NCBI GenBank assembly: GCA_011959405.1
Contig: BLLX01000002.1
Span: 29,768 to 93,767 of the forward strand
Source: Muribaculaceae bacterium
GTDB lineage: Bacteria; Bacteroidota; Bacteroidia; Bacteroidales; Muribaculaceae
Direction of reading: 5' to 3'
Length of the DNA: 64,000 nucleotides
The stretch's first letter is position 1. Each line of letters opens with the position of its first letter. The translations under genes and the position numbers were made by a program. The notes below the pieces were generated by a model. The model saw only the letters and a list, made by a program, of their open reading frames with translations. It made no database searches and was not told the DNA's origin. This document shows, one piece after another, positions 26,815 to 33,771 of the stretch.

Positions 26815-27425
26815 ACTTTACCGAGCCGGCTTTCAATATAATCAGTAAGGAGCCGCATTGCCACAGTGTTGGCCCCGCCCTGCGGCACAATCAAGTCGGC
26901 AAATCTTTTCGACGGCTCGATATACTGGCAGTGCATCGGCTTCAACACTTCCTGATAACGGCTTATCACCATTTCCGGTGTACGTCCGCGCTCGATGCAG
27001 TCACGTGCGATCAGACGTATCAGACGGTCATCGGCATCTGCATCGACAAACACCTTCACATCCATCATATTGCGCAACTCCGGATCATTCAGGACCAAAA
27101 TACCCTCCACAATGACCACATCACGCGGCTCCACATGGATGGTTTCGGGCTGACGGGTGCATGTAAGATAGCTGTAGGTCGGCACCTCCACCGCACGGCC
27201 CGCTTTAAGCTTCTTCAGATGATTTACGAGCAACGGCCACTCTATAGCGGCAGGTTCATCAAAATTAATCTTACTGCGCTGTTCAGGTGGGATATGGCTC
27301 GAATCCTTATAATAGGAATCCTGAGGGAGCACTGCCACTTCTCCTGACTGGAATTTCTCAATTATTTTTCTGACCACGGTGGATTTTCCGCTGGCGGTTC
27401 CACCGGCTATGCCGATTATTATCAT
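26811..27425 (-). CDS. udk: Uridine kinase
   Basis: 204 residues from the ATG at 27425 ([16 protein letters not shown]), chosen over the track start 8 codons upstream because the P-loop normally begins a few residues after the start. It phosphorylates uridine and cytidine with ATP or GTP. The P-loop is [17 protein letters not shown] and the [13 protein letters not shown] segment bind nucleoside. It is first in an operon with lptB (4-base overlap). A promoter (ATTG, 20 bases, TAAATTTG) lies just upstream, giving a leader of only about 15-20 bases. Confidence 0.95.
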   Translation of the reverse strand: MIIIGIAGGTASGKSTVVRKIIEKFQSGEVAVLPQDSYYKDSSHIPPEQRSKINFDEPAAIEWPLLVNHLKKLKAGRAVEVPTYSYLTCTRQPETIHVEPRDVVIVEGILVLNDPELRNMMDVKVFVDADADDRLIRLIARDCIERGRTPEMVISRYQEVLKPMHCQYIEPSKRFADLIVPQGGANTVAMRLLTDYIESRLGKV

Positions 27426-27446
27426 ATTCGTACGGTTAATGTACGG

Positions 27447-27477
27447 CAAATTTAAGCAGAAATAAGCAATTAAACAA
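27447..27477 (-). promoter_or_regulatory. Promoter of udk-lptB
   Basis: On the minus strand: TTG at 27477-27475, a 20-base spacer and TAAATTTG at 27454-27447. It is back to back with the ndk promoter region. Confidence 0.6.
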
Positions 27478-27527
27478 TTTTTGCAAAATTTATTGAGAAT
27501 TATTAGGCATAAGTAACAATAAATCCG

Positions 27528-27535
27528 TAACTTTG
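27528..27535 (+). promoter_or_regulatory. -7 box of ndk
   Basis: TAACTTTG, about 30 bases before the ndk ATG. The -33 region is AT-rich without a clear TTTG. Confidence 0.55.
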
Positions 27536-27564
27536 AACGCTTTTATAGATAAAAAAAATACCCT

Positions 27565-28029
27565 ATGGAAACTACTCTGGTCATACTCAAACCCTCGGCC
27601 GTGCTTCACGGATATGTCGGCCAAATCGTGCAGCGTTTTCAACAGAAAGGTCTCGTGATACGAGGCATGAAAATGATGCAGCTCGGAGAGCCGATCCTTC
27701 GTGAGCACTATGCACATCTGACAGACAGACCGTTTTTCCCCGATCTGCTCAAATCCATGATGGCGTCACCCGTGATCGTGATGGCATTGTGGGGAAACGA
27801 TGCGGTCAACGTGGTCAGAATGATGACCGGAGCAACCAACGGACGCAAGGCCCAGCCGGGTACAATACGCGGCGACTTCAGCGTCAGCGGCCAGGAAAAC
27901 ATCGTTCACGCATCCGACTCCGCCGACAATGCCGAGATTGAGCTGAAACGATTCTTCTCACCAGATGAGATTTTCGATTATCAGCCATCATGGCTCAAAT
28001 ACACCTACGAGCCGGCTGAAATGAAATAG
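27565..28029 (+). CDS. ndk: Nucleoside diphosphate kinase
   Basis: 154 residues, the normal length. It transfers the gamma phosphate between nucleoside triphosphates and diphosphates through a phospho-His intermediate. The catalytic His115 lies in ENIVHASDSAD and the N-terminus METTLVILKPSAV is diagnostic. MTGATNGRKAQPGTIRGDF carries nucleotide-binding residues. Own -7 box upstream; the next gene begins 92 bases later. Confidence 0.98.
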   Translation: METTLVILKPSAVLHGYVGQIVQRFQQKGLVIRGMKMMQLGEPILREHYAHLTDRPFFPDLLKSMMASPVIVMALWGNDAVNVVRMMTGATNGRKAQPGTIRGDFSVSGQENIVHASDSADNAEIELKRFFSPDEIFDYQPSWLKYTYEPAEMK

Positions 28030-28121
28030 CCACGCCGCCCCACCACAAGTCCTATTCCTCTGTTTCCATAACTGCCAATCACAAAAATCTTTCTCCAATC
28101 ATCAAAAAAACGCGACTACAG

Positions 28122-29093
28122 ATGCAATATAAATTCTGTCCTCTCATCGTTTCCGCCATTATGACCATAGCGGGAGCTTTGTCACTGAACGCCACAGACA
28201 CAAAAGTGGTGGCGCCTGCGGCACATCAGGCGGAACACTCCGACCTGATAGCCGGGCAGCTCAATATCGGCAACCAGATCAAAGTGGAAGATACCGAAGC
28301 ATTTCTCGGAAACCTCTTTCCTGAAGAAGAAGAGCCCGAAGGCGATATCTATACCGAAGGATGGGACAGCGACAGAGTGAATTGCTATGCAAATATGACC
28401 GTACCCGACAGAATCGAGATCAATGTGAGCAAATTTCACATGCCCACCGCACCCACATACGTCACCTCACCCTACGGCTACAGGCGCAGATTCCGCCGCA
28501 TGCACAAAGGGGTGGACCTGAAAGTACAGATCGGCGACACAATATATGCCGCATTTGACGGACGGGTGCGCCTTACCAAATTTGAAGGTCGCAGAAAAGG
28601 CTACGGCTACTATGTAGTGGTCCGGCATACCAATGATCTTGAGACGGTCTACGGCCATCTGTCGAAATTTCTTGTCGAGCCGGGGGCTTACGTGAAAGCC
28701 GGCGACCCCATTGCCTTGGGCGGAAACACCGGCCGAAGCACCGGACCCCATCTGCATTTCGAGACCCGCTACATGGGCTATGCCATAAACCCTATGGCCA
28801 TATTTGACTTTGCAAACAATGTGACGCACACCGACACATACACGTTTACAAAGACAACATATATGGATGCCCGCGACTATTCACCCGGTGCCGCCGCATA
28901 CGCATCGGCCGACAGGTCGTCGTCGCAAAAACGCAACGGCGGCAGTTCGGCATCATATTACACCATACGTCGCGGTGACACACTCAGCCGCATCGCATCA
29001 CGCCACGGCACCTCCGTGAGAAGTCTATGCCGTCTCAACGGCCTGTCGACTTCCTCAAAACTTTCAATCGGCAAAAAAATCAGACTGAGATAA
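28122..29093 (+). CDS. Secreted M23 peptidase with C-terminal LysM domain (cell-wall endopeptidase)
   Basis: 323 residues. The N-terminal signal peptide is about 1-24. The LytM/M23 zinc peptidase domain (about 110-225) has ligands in MHKGVDLKV (His and Asp) and GPHLHFE (HxH), with HTNDLETVYGHLSKF between them. A Ser-rich linker leads to a LysM repeat (about 278-323, YYTIRRGDTLSRIASRHG) that binds peptidoglycan. M23/LysM proteins cleave peptide cross-bridges or activate amidases during cell separation. All M23 ligands are present, so it is probably an active enzyme. No promoter consensus was seen in the 92-base upstream gap. Confidence 0.93.
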   Translation: MQYKFCPLIVSAIMTIAGALSLNATDTKVVAPAAHQAEHSDLIAGQLNIGNQIKVEDTEAFLGNLFPEEEEPEGDIYTEGWDSDRVNCYANMTVPDRIEINVSKFHMPTAPTYVTSPYGYRRRFRRMHKGVDLKVQIGDTIYAAFDGRVRLTKFEGRRKGYGYYVVVRHTNDLETVYGHLSKFLVEPGAYVKAGDPIALGGNTGRSTGPHLHFETRYMGYAINPMAIFDFANNVTHTDTYTFTKTTYMDARDYSPGAAAYASADRSSSQKRNGGSSASYYTIRRGDTLSRIASRHGTSVRSLCRLNGLSTSSKLSIGKKIRLR

Positions 29094-29156
29094 AATATTA
29101 GACGCAGGCAGCACGTTAATTATACAGATACGATAATTAACCTTTTTCACCTGCCT

Positions 29157-29306
29157 ATGGCCGATATTTCTACTCCATCATCACCGGTGCTTACAAAAAT
29201 CACCGACACCCCCCAGGCTCACGGACCAAAACTATCGACACTGGCATTCTTACGCCAGTTTGCCAGATGCTACTCTCCCGCCGCAGGAGGTCTGATACTT
29301 AACTGA
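29157..29306 (+). CDS. Possible small protein of 49 residues, unknown function
   Basis: Absent from the ORF track because it is short. An ATG at 29157 opens a frame of 49 codons closed by TGA at 29304. The product begins MADISTPSSPVLTKI and holds a compact segment, LSTLAFLRQFARCYS, with a small hydrophobic tail. I have the impression that short proteins with an LxFLRQFARxY core recur in Bacteroidales, but I cannot verify this here. It lies in the only gap longer than 300 bases in the window (29094-29438) and is followed by a hairpin. No consensus promoter or strong ribosome binding site is visible. Function unknown. Confidence 0.45.
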   Translation: MADISTPSSPVLTKITDTPQAHGPKLSTLAFLRQFARCYSPAAGGLILN

Positions 29307-29327
29307 GCAAGCCCCTAAAACAACATC

Positions 29328-29371
29328 ACTGCCGCCGATAGCCGATCGTAATTGCCGGACTCGGCGGCAGT
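29328..29371 (+). terminator. GC-rich hairpin before the choloylglycine hydrolase gene, possible terminator
   Basis: An 11-bp inverted repeat (ACTGCCGCCGA at 29328-29338 and its complement at 29361-29371) with a 22-base loop, after the small ORF and about 68 bases before the hydrolase ATG. There is no long T tract, so it may be a weak terminator or a leader structure. Confidence 0.45.
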
Positions 29372-29438
29372 AATCATTAAACCATTTCATGTCGCACAAT
29401 GTTTATTGGATAACAGTTTATTCAACAATTCCAATAAA

Positions 29439-30506
29439 ATGAAACACAAAGTCATGACCCGAATGTCACTGGCCATGTCGGTTGCGGCATTATTCATCTG
29501 CACAAGCCATTTATCATCCGATGCCTGCACCAGAGTGGTGTATGCCGGCACCAACGGCAACGTAGCCACAGGGCGCACCCTTGACTGGCGCACTCCTATT
29601 CCCACATCCCTGCGAATAATGCCACGTGGCGAACGGCATGAGAGCTACGATGATCCTGCATCAAACATGACATGGACATCAAAATACGGCTCGGTAGTGT
29701 CGATCGGATACGACATGGGTATTTCAGAAGGCCTTAACGAAGCCGGCATGGCTGTGAACCTGCTGTATCTTCCGGGATCAGTCTACACTCTGCCTGACAG
29801 TCTGGAACACAGAAAAAAAATGTCGGCAAGCGTGTGGGCCGGATATGTGCTCGACAATTTCGGTTCCGTCGATGATGCTATAAAAGAAATGAGCAAGGAC
29901 GAGTTTCATATCGAAGCGGCAGCCATGCCTGGCGGAACACCCACCACAATTCACATGGCCATGAGCGACTCCACAGGCAACAGCGCCGTAGTAGAATACG
30001 TCGACGGAAAACTCTGCATATACAAAGGGCGCGAATATAACGTTTTGACCAATGCCCCGACTTTTGAGAAACAACTGGCCATACGCGACTATTGGGAAGG
30101 TGTGGGCGGAATGAACATGCTGCCTGGCACCAACCGCTCAACCGACAGATTTGACCGCGCGTCCTTCTATCTGTCGGTACTTCCCAAAGACCTAAATCAT
30201 AATGAAGCTCTGGCTGCCGTATTCGGCATAGTGCGCAACTGCGCGGTGCCCATGGGCATCTCCGTTCCCGGACAGCCGGAAATTTCATCGACCCAATGGA
30301 TGTCAGTATGCGACCACAGGGACAAAGTATATTATTTCCAACTGATCCTAAGTCCCGCCACAGTGTGGGTTGACCTAAAAAAAGCCGATCTCAGCAAGGG
30401 AGCACCGCAACGGTCCATCACACTTGAATCAGATGGAAGCCAGGTCGGCGACATCACGGCCAAATTTAAAGTATCGGCTCCTTTCAAGCCTTATTTCCAC
30501 CAATAA
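29439..30506 (+). CDS. Secreted choloylglycine hydrolase-family enzyme (bile salt hydrolase or penicillin V acylase)
   Basis: 355 residues from the ATG at 29439; the track start lies 29 codons upstream in the leader. A signal peptide ends so that Cys30 (SSDACTRVV) becomes the N-terminal nucleophile, as required for Ntn hydrolases. Arg46 and Asp49 (GRTLDW) keep the same spacing from the nucleophile as Arg18 and Asp21 have from Cys2 in bile salt hydrolases. Further likely active-site residues are Asn107 (AVNLLYLPG), Asn205 (VLTNAPTFE) and Arg237/Arg240 (TDRFDRASF). The family hydrolyses the amide of conjugated bile salts or of penicillin V and related acyl amides. Export to the periplasm is normal for the Gram-negative branch. 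Sequence alone does not settle bile salts versus other amides. Confidence 0.92.
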   Translation: MKHKVMTRMSLAMSVAALFICTSHLSSDACTRVVYAGTNGNVATGRTLDWRTPIPTSLRIMPRGERHESYDDPASNMTWTSKYGSVVSIGYDMGISEGLNEAGMAVNLLYLPGSVYTLPDSLEHRKKMSASVWAGYVLDNFGSVDDAIKEMSKDEFHIEAAAMPGGTPTTIHMAMSDSTGNSAVVEYVDGKLCIYKGREYNVLTNAPTFEKQLAIRDYWEGVGGMNMLPGTNRSTDRFDRASFYLSVLPKDLNHNEALAAVFGIVRNCAVPMGISVPGQPEISSTQWMSVCDHRDKVYYFQLILSPATVWVDLKKADLSKGAPQRSITLESDGSQVGDITAKFKVSAPFKPYFHQ

Positions 30507-30544
30507 TACAGCCCTCGGACAAGTAGACTGTCCCGGATCACATC

Positions 30545-31072
30545 ATGACACAGACATTAACGACTTCACTCCATAATATTTCGGCCCACAGATACATGGT
30601 AACTGTGGCCGAAGCATGGCTCGGCCATTACTGGTGGGTGCTGGCCCTGCCTGTTATAACATGCTTTGCTGTCGGATCCGTCATAAATGTGGCATTTACC
30701 TTCGTGTCGTTCGTGCTTCTGTGTCTGATATTGCCGTTAATCATGATGATGCTGTACTTCAACTATGCGATTACTCCGGAAGCCGCCATGGCCGTAAGAC
30801 CGCACATCATAAAAATAGACATCAGACGGGGCATCGACATTGAATTTGCCGACAACCCGGACACCGGACGGACATATTCGCCGGTACACATCGACTGGCA
30901 AGAAATCGATACGGTGGAATACCGGTCCAGTGATACGGCCATAACATTCCGCAACCGCAATTATCGGTTTCTGATAATCCCTTACTACTCATTCGACAGT
31001 GAGAGTGACATAAAGGCCCTTTCAGAGATTCTTAATGCCGCTGTCACTGCAAACAACAACTCAACTTTATAG
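30545..31072 (+). CDS. Small membrane protein, YcxB-like
   Basis: 175 residues. Two adjacent membrane helices (about 30-48 and 50-72, GHYWWVLALPVITCFAVGSVINVAF and VSFVLLCLILPLIMMMLYF) are followed by a soluble beta-rich domain. The pattern HIDWQEIDTVEYRSSDTAITFRNRNYRFLIIPYYSF resembles the YcxB-like family, whose function is unknown. It ends 4 bases before the next lipoprotein gene, so the two are probably an operon. Confidence 0.75.
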   Translation: MTQTLTTSLHNISAHRYMVTVAEAWLGHYWWVLALPVITCFAVGSVINVAFTFVSFVLLCLILPLIMMMLYFNYAITPEAAMAVRPHIIKIDIRRGIDIEFADNPDTGRTYSPVHIDWQEIDTVEYRSSDTAITFRNRNYRFLIIPYYSFDSESDIKALSEILNAAVTANNNSTL

Positions 31073-31076
31073 AGAT

Positions 31077-31898
31077 ATGAACAAACTAAAGACCATCATC
31101 CCTCTTGCCGGAATCGCAGCAATGGCACTCACCGCTGAATCATGCGTTTCGTCCGGATCAGGAGAAAACATCGAGTTCACCACCCGTGCCGATTCTGTGG
31201 CATATCTCGTCCCCGACTATTTCGGCGACACATGCTATGTGGCATCCAGATACAGTGTGGTATGGCCTGAAAAAATAGGCAAACAGGACTTTGACGCAAT
31301 GAAAGACAGCCTGATCTCGATGACTTTTAAAACTTATGGCAATACATCTGATTTCGATGTGGCGGCAAAACAATTTCAGCTCCGTGGCTTCGAATCTATG
31401 GGGCTGGACAGCACTATCGCGAGCTATGGGAAAGCGCCATATGCTTCAGCCATGACAGCCCACCATATCACATCATCCGATGTGGAAAGCACCGTAAGCC
31501 TTCTAACGCCCGACGTACTGGTCATCGACATATTTTCATACGGCTATGTGGACCGCAGCGCCCACGGCATGCAGACACGCCGCTTCCTGAACTATTCGAT
31601 CAAAGAACATACATTGCTCACCGCCGACAAGATGTTCAAACCGGAATCCGCTGATTCCATCAGTACGCTTGTCGCCGCCACTGCCGCAAAAAAATATCCT
31701 GAAGGAACTCTGTTCAGCGATGCAAAATTCCCTCTTACGAATTTCAAGATCACAGAACAGGAGATAGTCTTCATATATCAACCATACGACGTAGGCCCAT
31801 ATGCCGCAGGCATAATTGAAATTCCCATTTCCCAACATACTCTGCAACCATACATGACCCCCACGGCCATATCCACCCTTGGCCTGGAGTCCCGTTGA
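31077..31898 (+). CDS. Probable lipoprotein with a DUF3298/RsiV-like C-terminal domain
   Basis: 273 residues from the ATG at 31077, four bases after the upstream stop; the track ORF starts inside that gene. The signal segment ends ALTAESCVSSGSG, where Cys23 is a possible lipidation site though the lipobox is weak. The C-terminal part, KEHTLLTADKMFKPESADSIS through FKITEQEIVFIYQPYDVGPYAAGIIEIPI, fits DUF3298, also seen in RsiV-type lysozyme-binding proteins. A role in the periplasm is likely; the exact job is unknown. Followed by a strong hairpin. Confidence 0.85.
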   Translation: MNKLKTIIPLAGIAAMALTAESCVSSGSGENIEFTTRADSVAYLVPDYFGDTCYVASRYSVVWPEKIGKQDFDAMKDSLISMTFKTYGNTSDFDVAAKQFQLRGFESMGLDSTIASYGKAPYASAMTAHHITSSDVESTVSLLTPDVLVIDIFSYGYVDRSAHGMQTRRFLNYSIKEHTLLTADKMFKPESADSISTLVAATAAKKYPEGTLFSDAKFPLTNFKITEQEIVFIYQPYDVGPYAAGIIEIPISQHTLQPYMTPTAISTLGLESR

Positions 31899-31914
31899 TA
31901 TAAAATCACAACAT

Positions 31915-31955
31915 ACAAATAGCTCCGAAGCATATCTGTCTTCGGAGCTATTTGT
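31915..31955. terminator. Bidirectional terminator between convergent genes
   Basis: A perfect 16-bp stem (31915-31930 and 31940-31955, ACAAATAGCTCCGAAG) with a 9-base loop between the DUF3298 gene and the minus-strand secreted protein gene. Confidence 0.8.
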
Positions 31956-31977
31956 GTATATATAAACTGAAATTGCC

Positions 31978-33744
31978 TTATCTGATAAGCATGAGCGATT
32001 TGGTTGAACCGTTGATATAAAGATTTCCGGGTTGCGGGCGCATTACCCGGCGTCCTTGCAGATCATACCACTTCGCGTCGGCATCAATTTCCGAAACAGG
32101 AATTTCCACAATATGAGCATACGGACGTTTTTCAAACGTAGTGACAAGCTCAATATTATTTTCAGACAAAAGATAAGCAGAATTAGGAGCAAGCGCCGTG
32201 CGGGATGATGACGGGGCAAACGTAAATCCTTCCGCATTTGCGCTCAACTCATGACGGGCAGGCGGATCCGCCCGTCTCACATTAGTTCCCACCAACAGGT
32301 TGTCATTTGTGAATGCAGGGTTCTCATCAGCAATAGTCAACACAGCGCTTTTGCCGGCACCGGTCTTACGCATTATAGCAGGCACATTTGCCGGAAGCAC
32401 ATTGCCCGGGTGCTTTTCAATATATACTTTACCTTCATATTCCTCGACGGGGATCAATACCTCCACGTCTGCAGGTATCTCAACCGGGCAGGGCAGCATC
32501 ACATCAGTATAGCCGTATCGGTCAAACGATACGGTCAGAGTCTTGATTTCTTCCAGATAGAAATGTTCGGCCGGTTCAGCAGTCCCATAGTTGACCAGAG
32601 TATGGTCTCCTCCGGAAATAGTGAGCCACATATCATCCTTGCCTTCAATGGCAAAAGCAAAAGTACGGTCAAACTCGCCCACCGGCTGCAATGTAAACAC
32701 GGTGGCTTTGCTCTTCTCGCCTAAATAAACCTTTGCGTTATTGTTGAAGTTGGACACAATGTAAGTGCCAGTGGCAGCACATCGGAGTTTCACACTGTAA
32801 GGATCAGCGCCTGAACTTTCCACGTTGAACAGATTGAGACTTTCCGGATAATCTGATGTACCGTTTCCGACCCTCGGGGTAGACAACGAACGTGATTTGA
32901 AATTATCCTGTCCCGTAAGACTCAGCATATTGTTCTTGAAGTTAGTGGATGGACGCTGAGCATTGCGGAGCACATAATATTTACCGGACTTGGGCAATCG
33001 CGAGAGCAATGCGTCACGATAGATCTTGTCCACTTCAAGAAGCGAAAACTTATAAGGATGTGCCAAGGCATATTCCAACTGCGACACATCATATGCTCCG
33101 GCATAGTTGGACAGGCCGTCGGCAGCATGCTCTTTCGCCGCATCTATAAATTCCTGATATCCGGCAAACACCTCGGCACGGCCAGCCTGTATTTTGGCTT
33201 CAATGGCGTCATTTTCCTCTTTACTGATAGTGCGCGACGGCGAAATGCTTATATTATAGGCCAGACCCTCATTGCGCACGTTGGCTTTCGTATAATCGTC
33301 AGTGAAAATAACCTTGCCATAATTATCTTCCGTCTCAAGCCCAAGCAGCGAACCGCCACAGTCGATGGCCCACATACGGATATTGTCCATAAAGATAGGA
33401 GTGACATCGGCAGGCGCATCCGAAAACGTAGCCACGTTGTCGACATTCTGCACGAATTTACCGGCGCCGAGATTGTAGAGGAAATATGACTTTTCCACTT
33501 CCGAATAGTGTATGGCCCACAAAAGGTCATCGCCGGTCACACCACGGGTCGAACCGACACGCACGGCACCCGTTCCTCCGTTATGTATGCTGCCGGCTTT
33601 GCCGGAAAGCGCATTTCGGGATATTGTATAGGCTTTCGAATTATCCAATTCGTCGATCGATGTCACCACCTGAGCCACACCGCTCATCAACATTGACGAT
33701 GCAAAGCAAAAAGATATGATTGATGCTGTTTTTTTCATAATCAT
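31978..33744 (-). CDS. Secreted protein with a short T9SS-like C-terminal tail; partner of the M60 peptidase
   Basis: 588 residues, no catalytic family recognised. A signal peptide (about 1-25) ends SGVAQV. Two beta-rich stretches resemble each other in outline: residues about 35-160 (SKAYTISRNALSGKAG ... MWAIDCGG) and about 250-385 (SGKYYVLRNAQRPSTN ... DDMWLTISGG). Both alternate aromatic and Gly-rich turns, as in beta-trefoil glycan-binding proteins, but this is a visual impression. The C-terminus, WYDLQGRRVMRPQPGNLYI, is the short sorting-type tail common in Bacteroidales exported proteins. It lies 27 bases after the M60 gene in the same operon, so it may help bind or process host glycoprotein. 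Start at M1 or M3. Confidence 0.8.
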   Translation of the reverse strand: MIMKKTASIISFCFASSMLMSGVAQVVTSIDELDNSKAYTISRNALSGKAGSIHNGGTGAVRVGSTRGVTGDDLLWAIHYSEVEKSYFLYNLGAGKFVQNVDNVATFSDAPADVTPIFMDNIRMWAIDCGGSLLGLETEDNYGKVIFTDDYTKANVRNEGLAYNISISPSRTISKEENDAIEAKIQAGRAEVFAGYQEFIDAAKEHAADGLSNYAGAYDVSQLEYALAHPYKFSLLEVDKIYRDALLSRLPKSGKYYVLRNAQRPSTNFKNNMLSLTGQDNFKSRSLSTPRVGNGTSDYPESLNLFNVESSGADPYSVKLRCAATGTYIVSNFNNNAKVYLGEKSKATVFTLQPVGEFDRTFAFAIEGKDDMWLTISGGDHTLVNYGTAEPAEHFYLEEIKTLTVSFDRYGYTDVMLPCPVEIPADVEVLIPVEEYEGKVYIEKHPGNVLPANVPAIMRKTGAGKSAVLTIADENPAFTNDNLLVGTNVRRADPPARHELSANAEGFTFAPSSSRTALAPNSAYLLSENNIELVTTFEKRPYAHIVEIPVSEIDADAKWYDLQGRRVMRPQPGNLYINGSTKSLMLIR

Positions 33745-33771
33745 TGATATTCAATAAGATGTGTGGAATGA

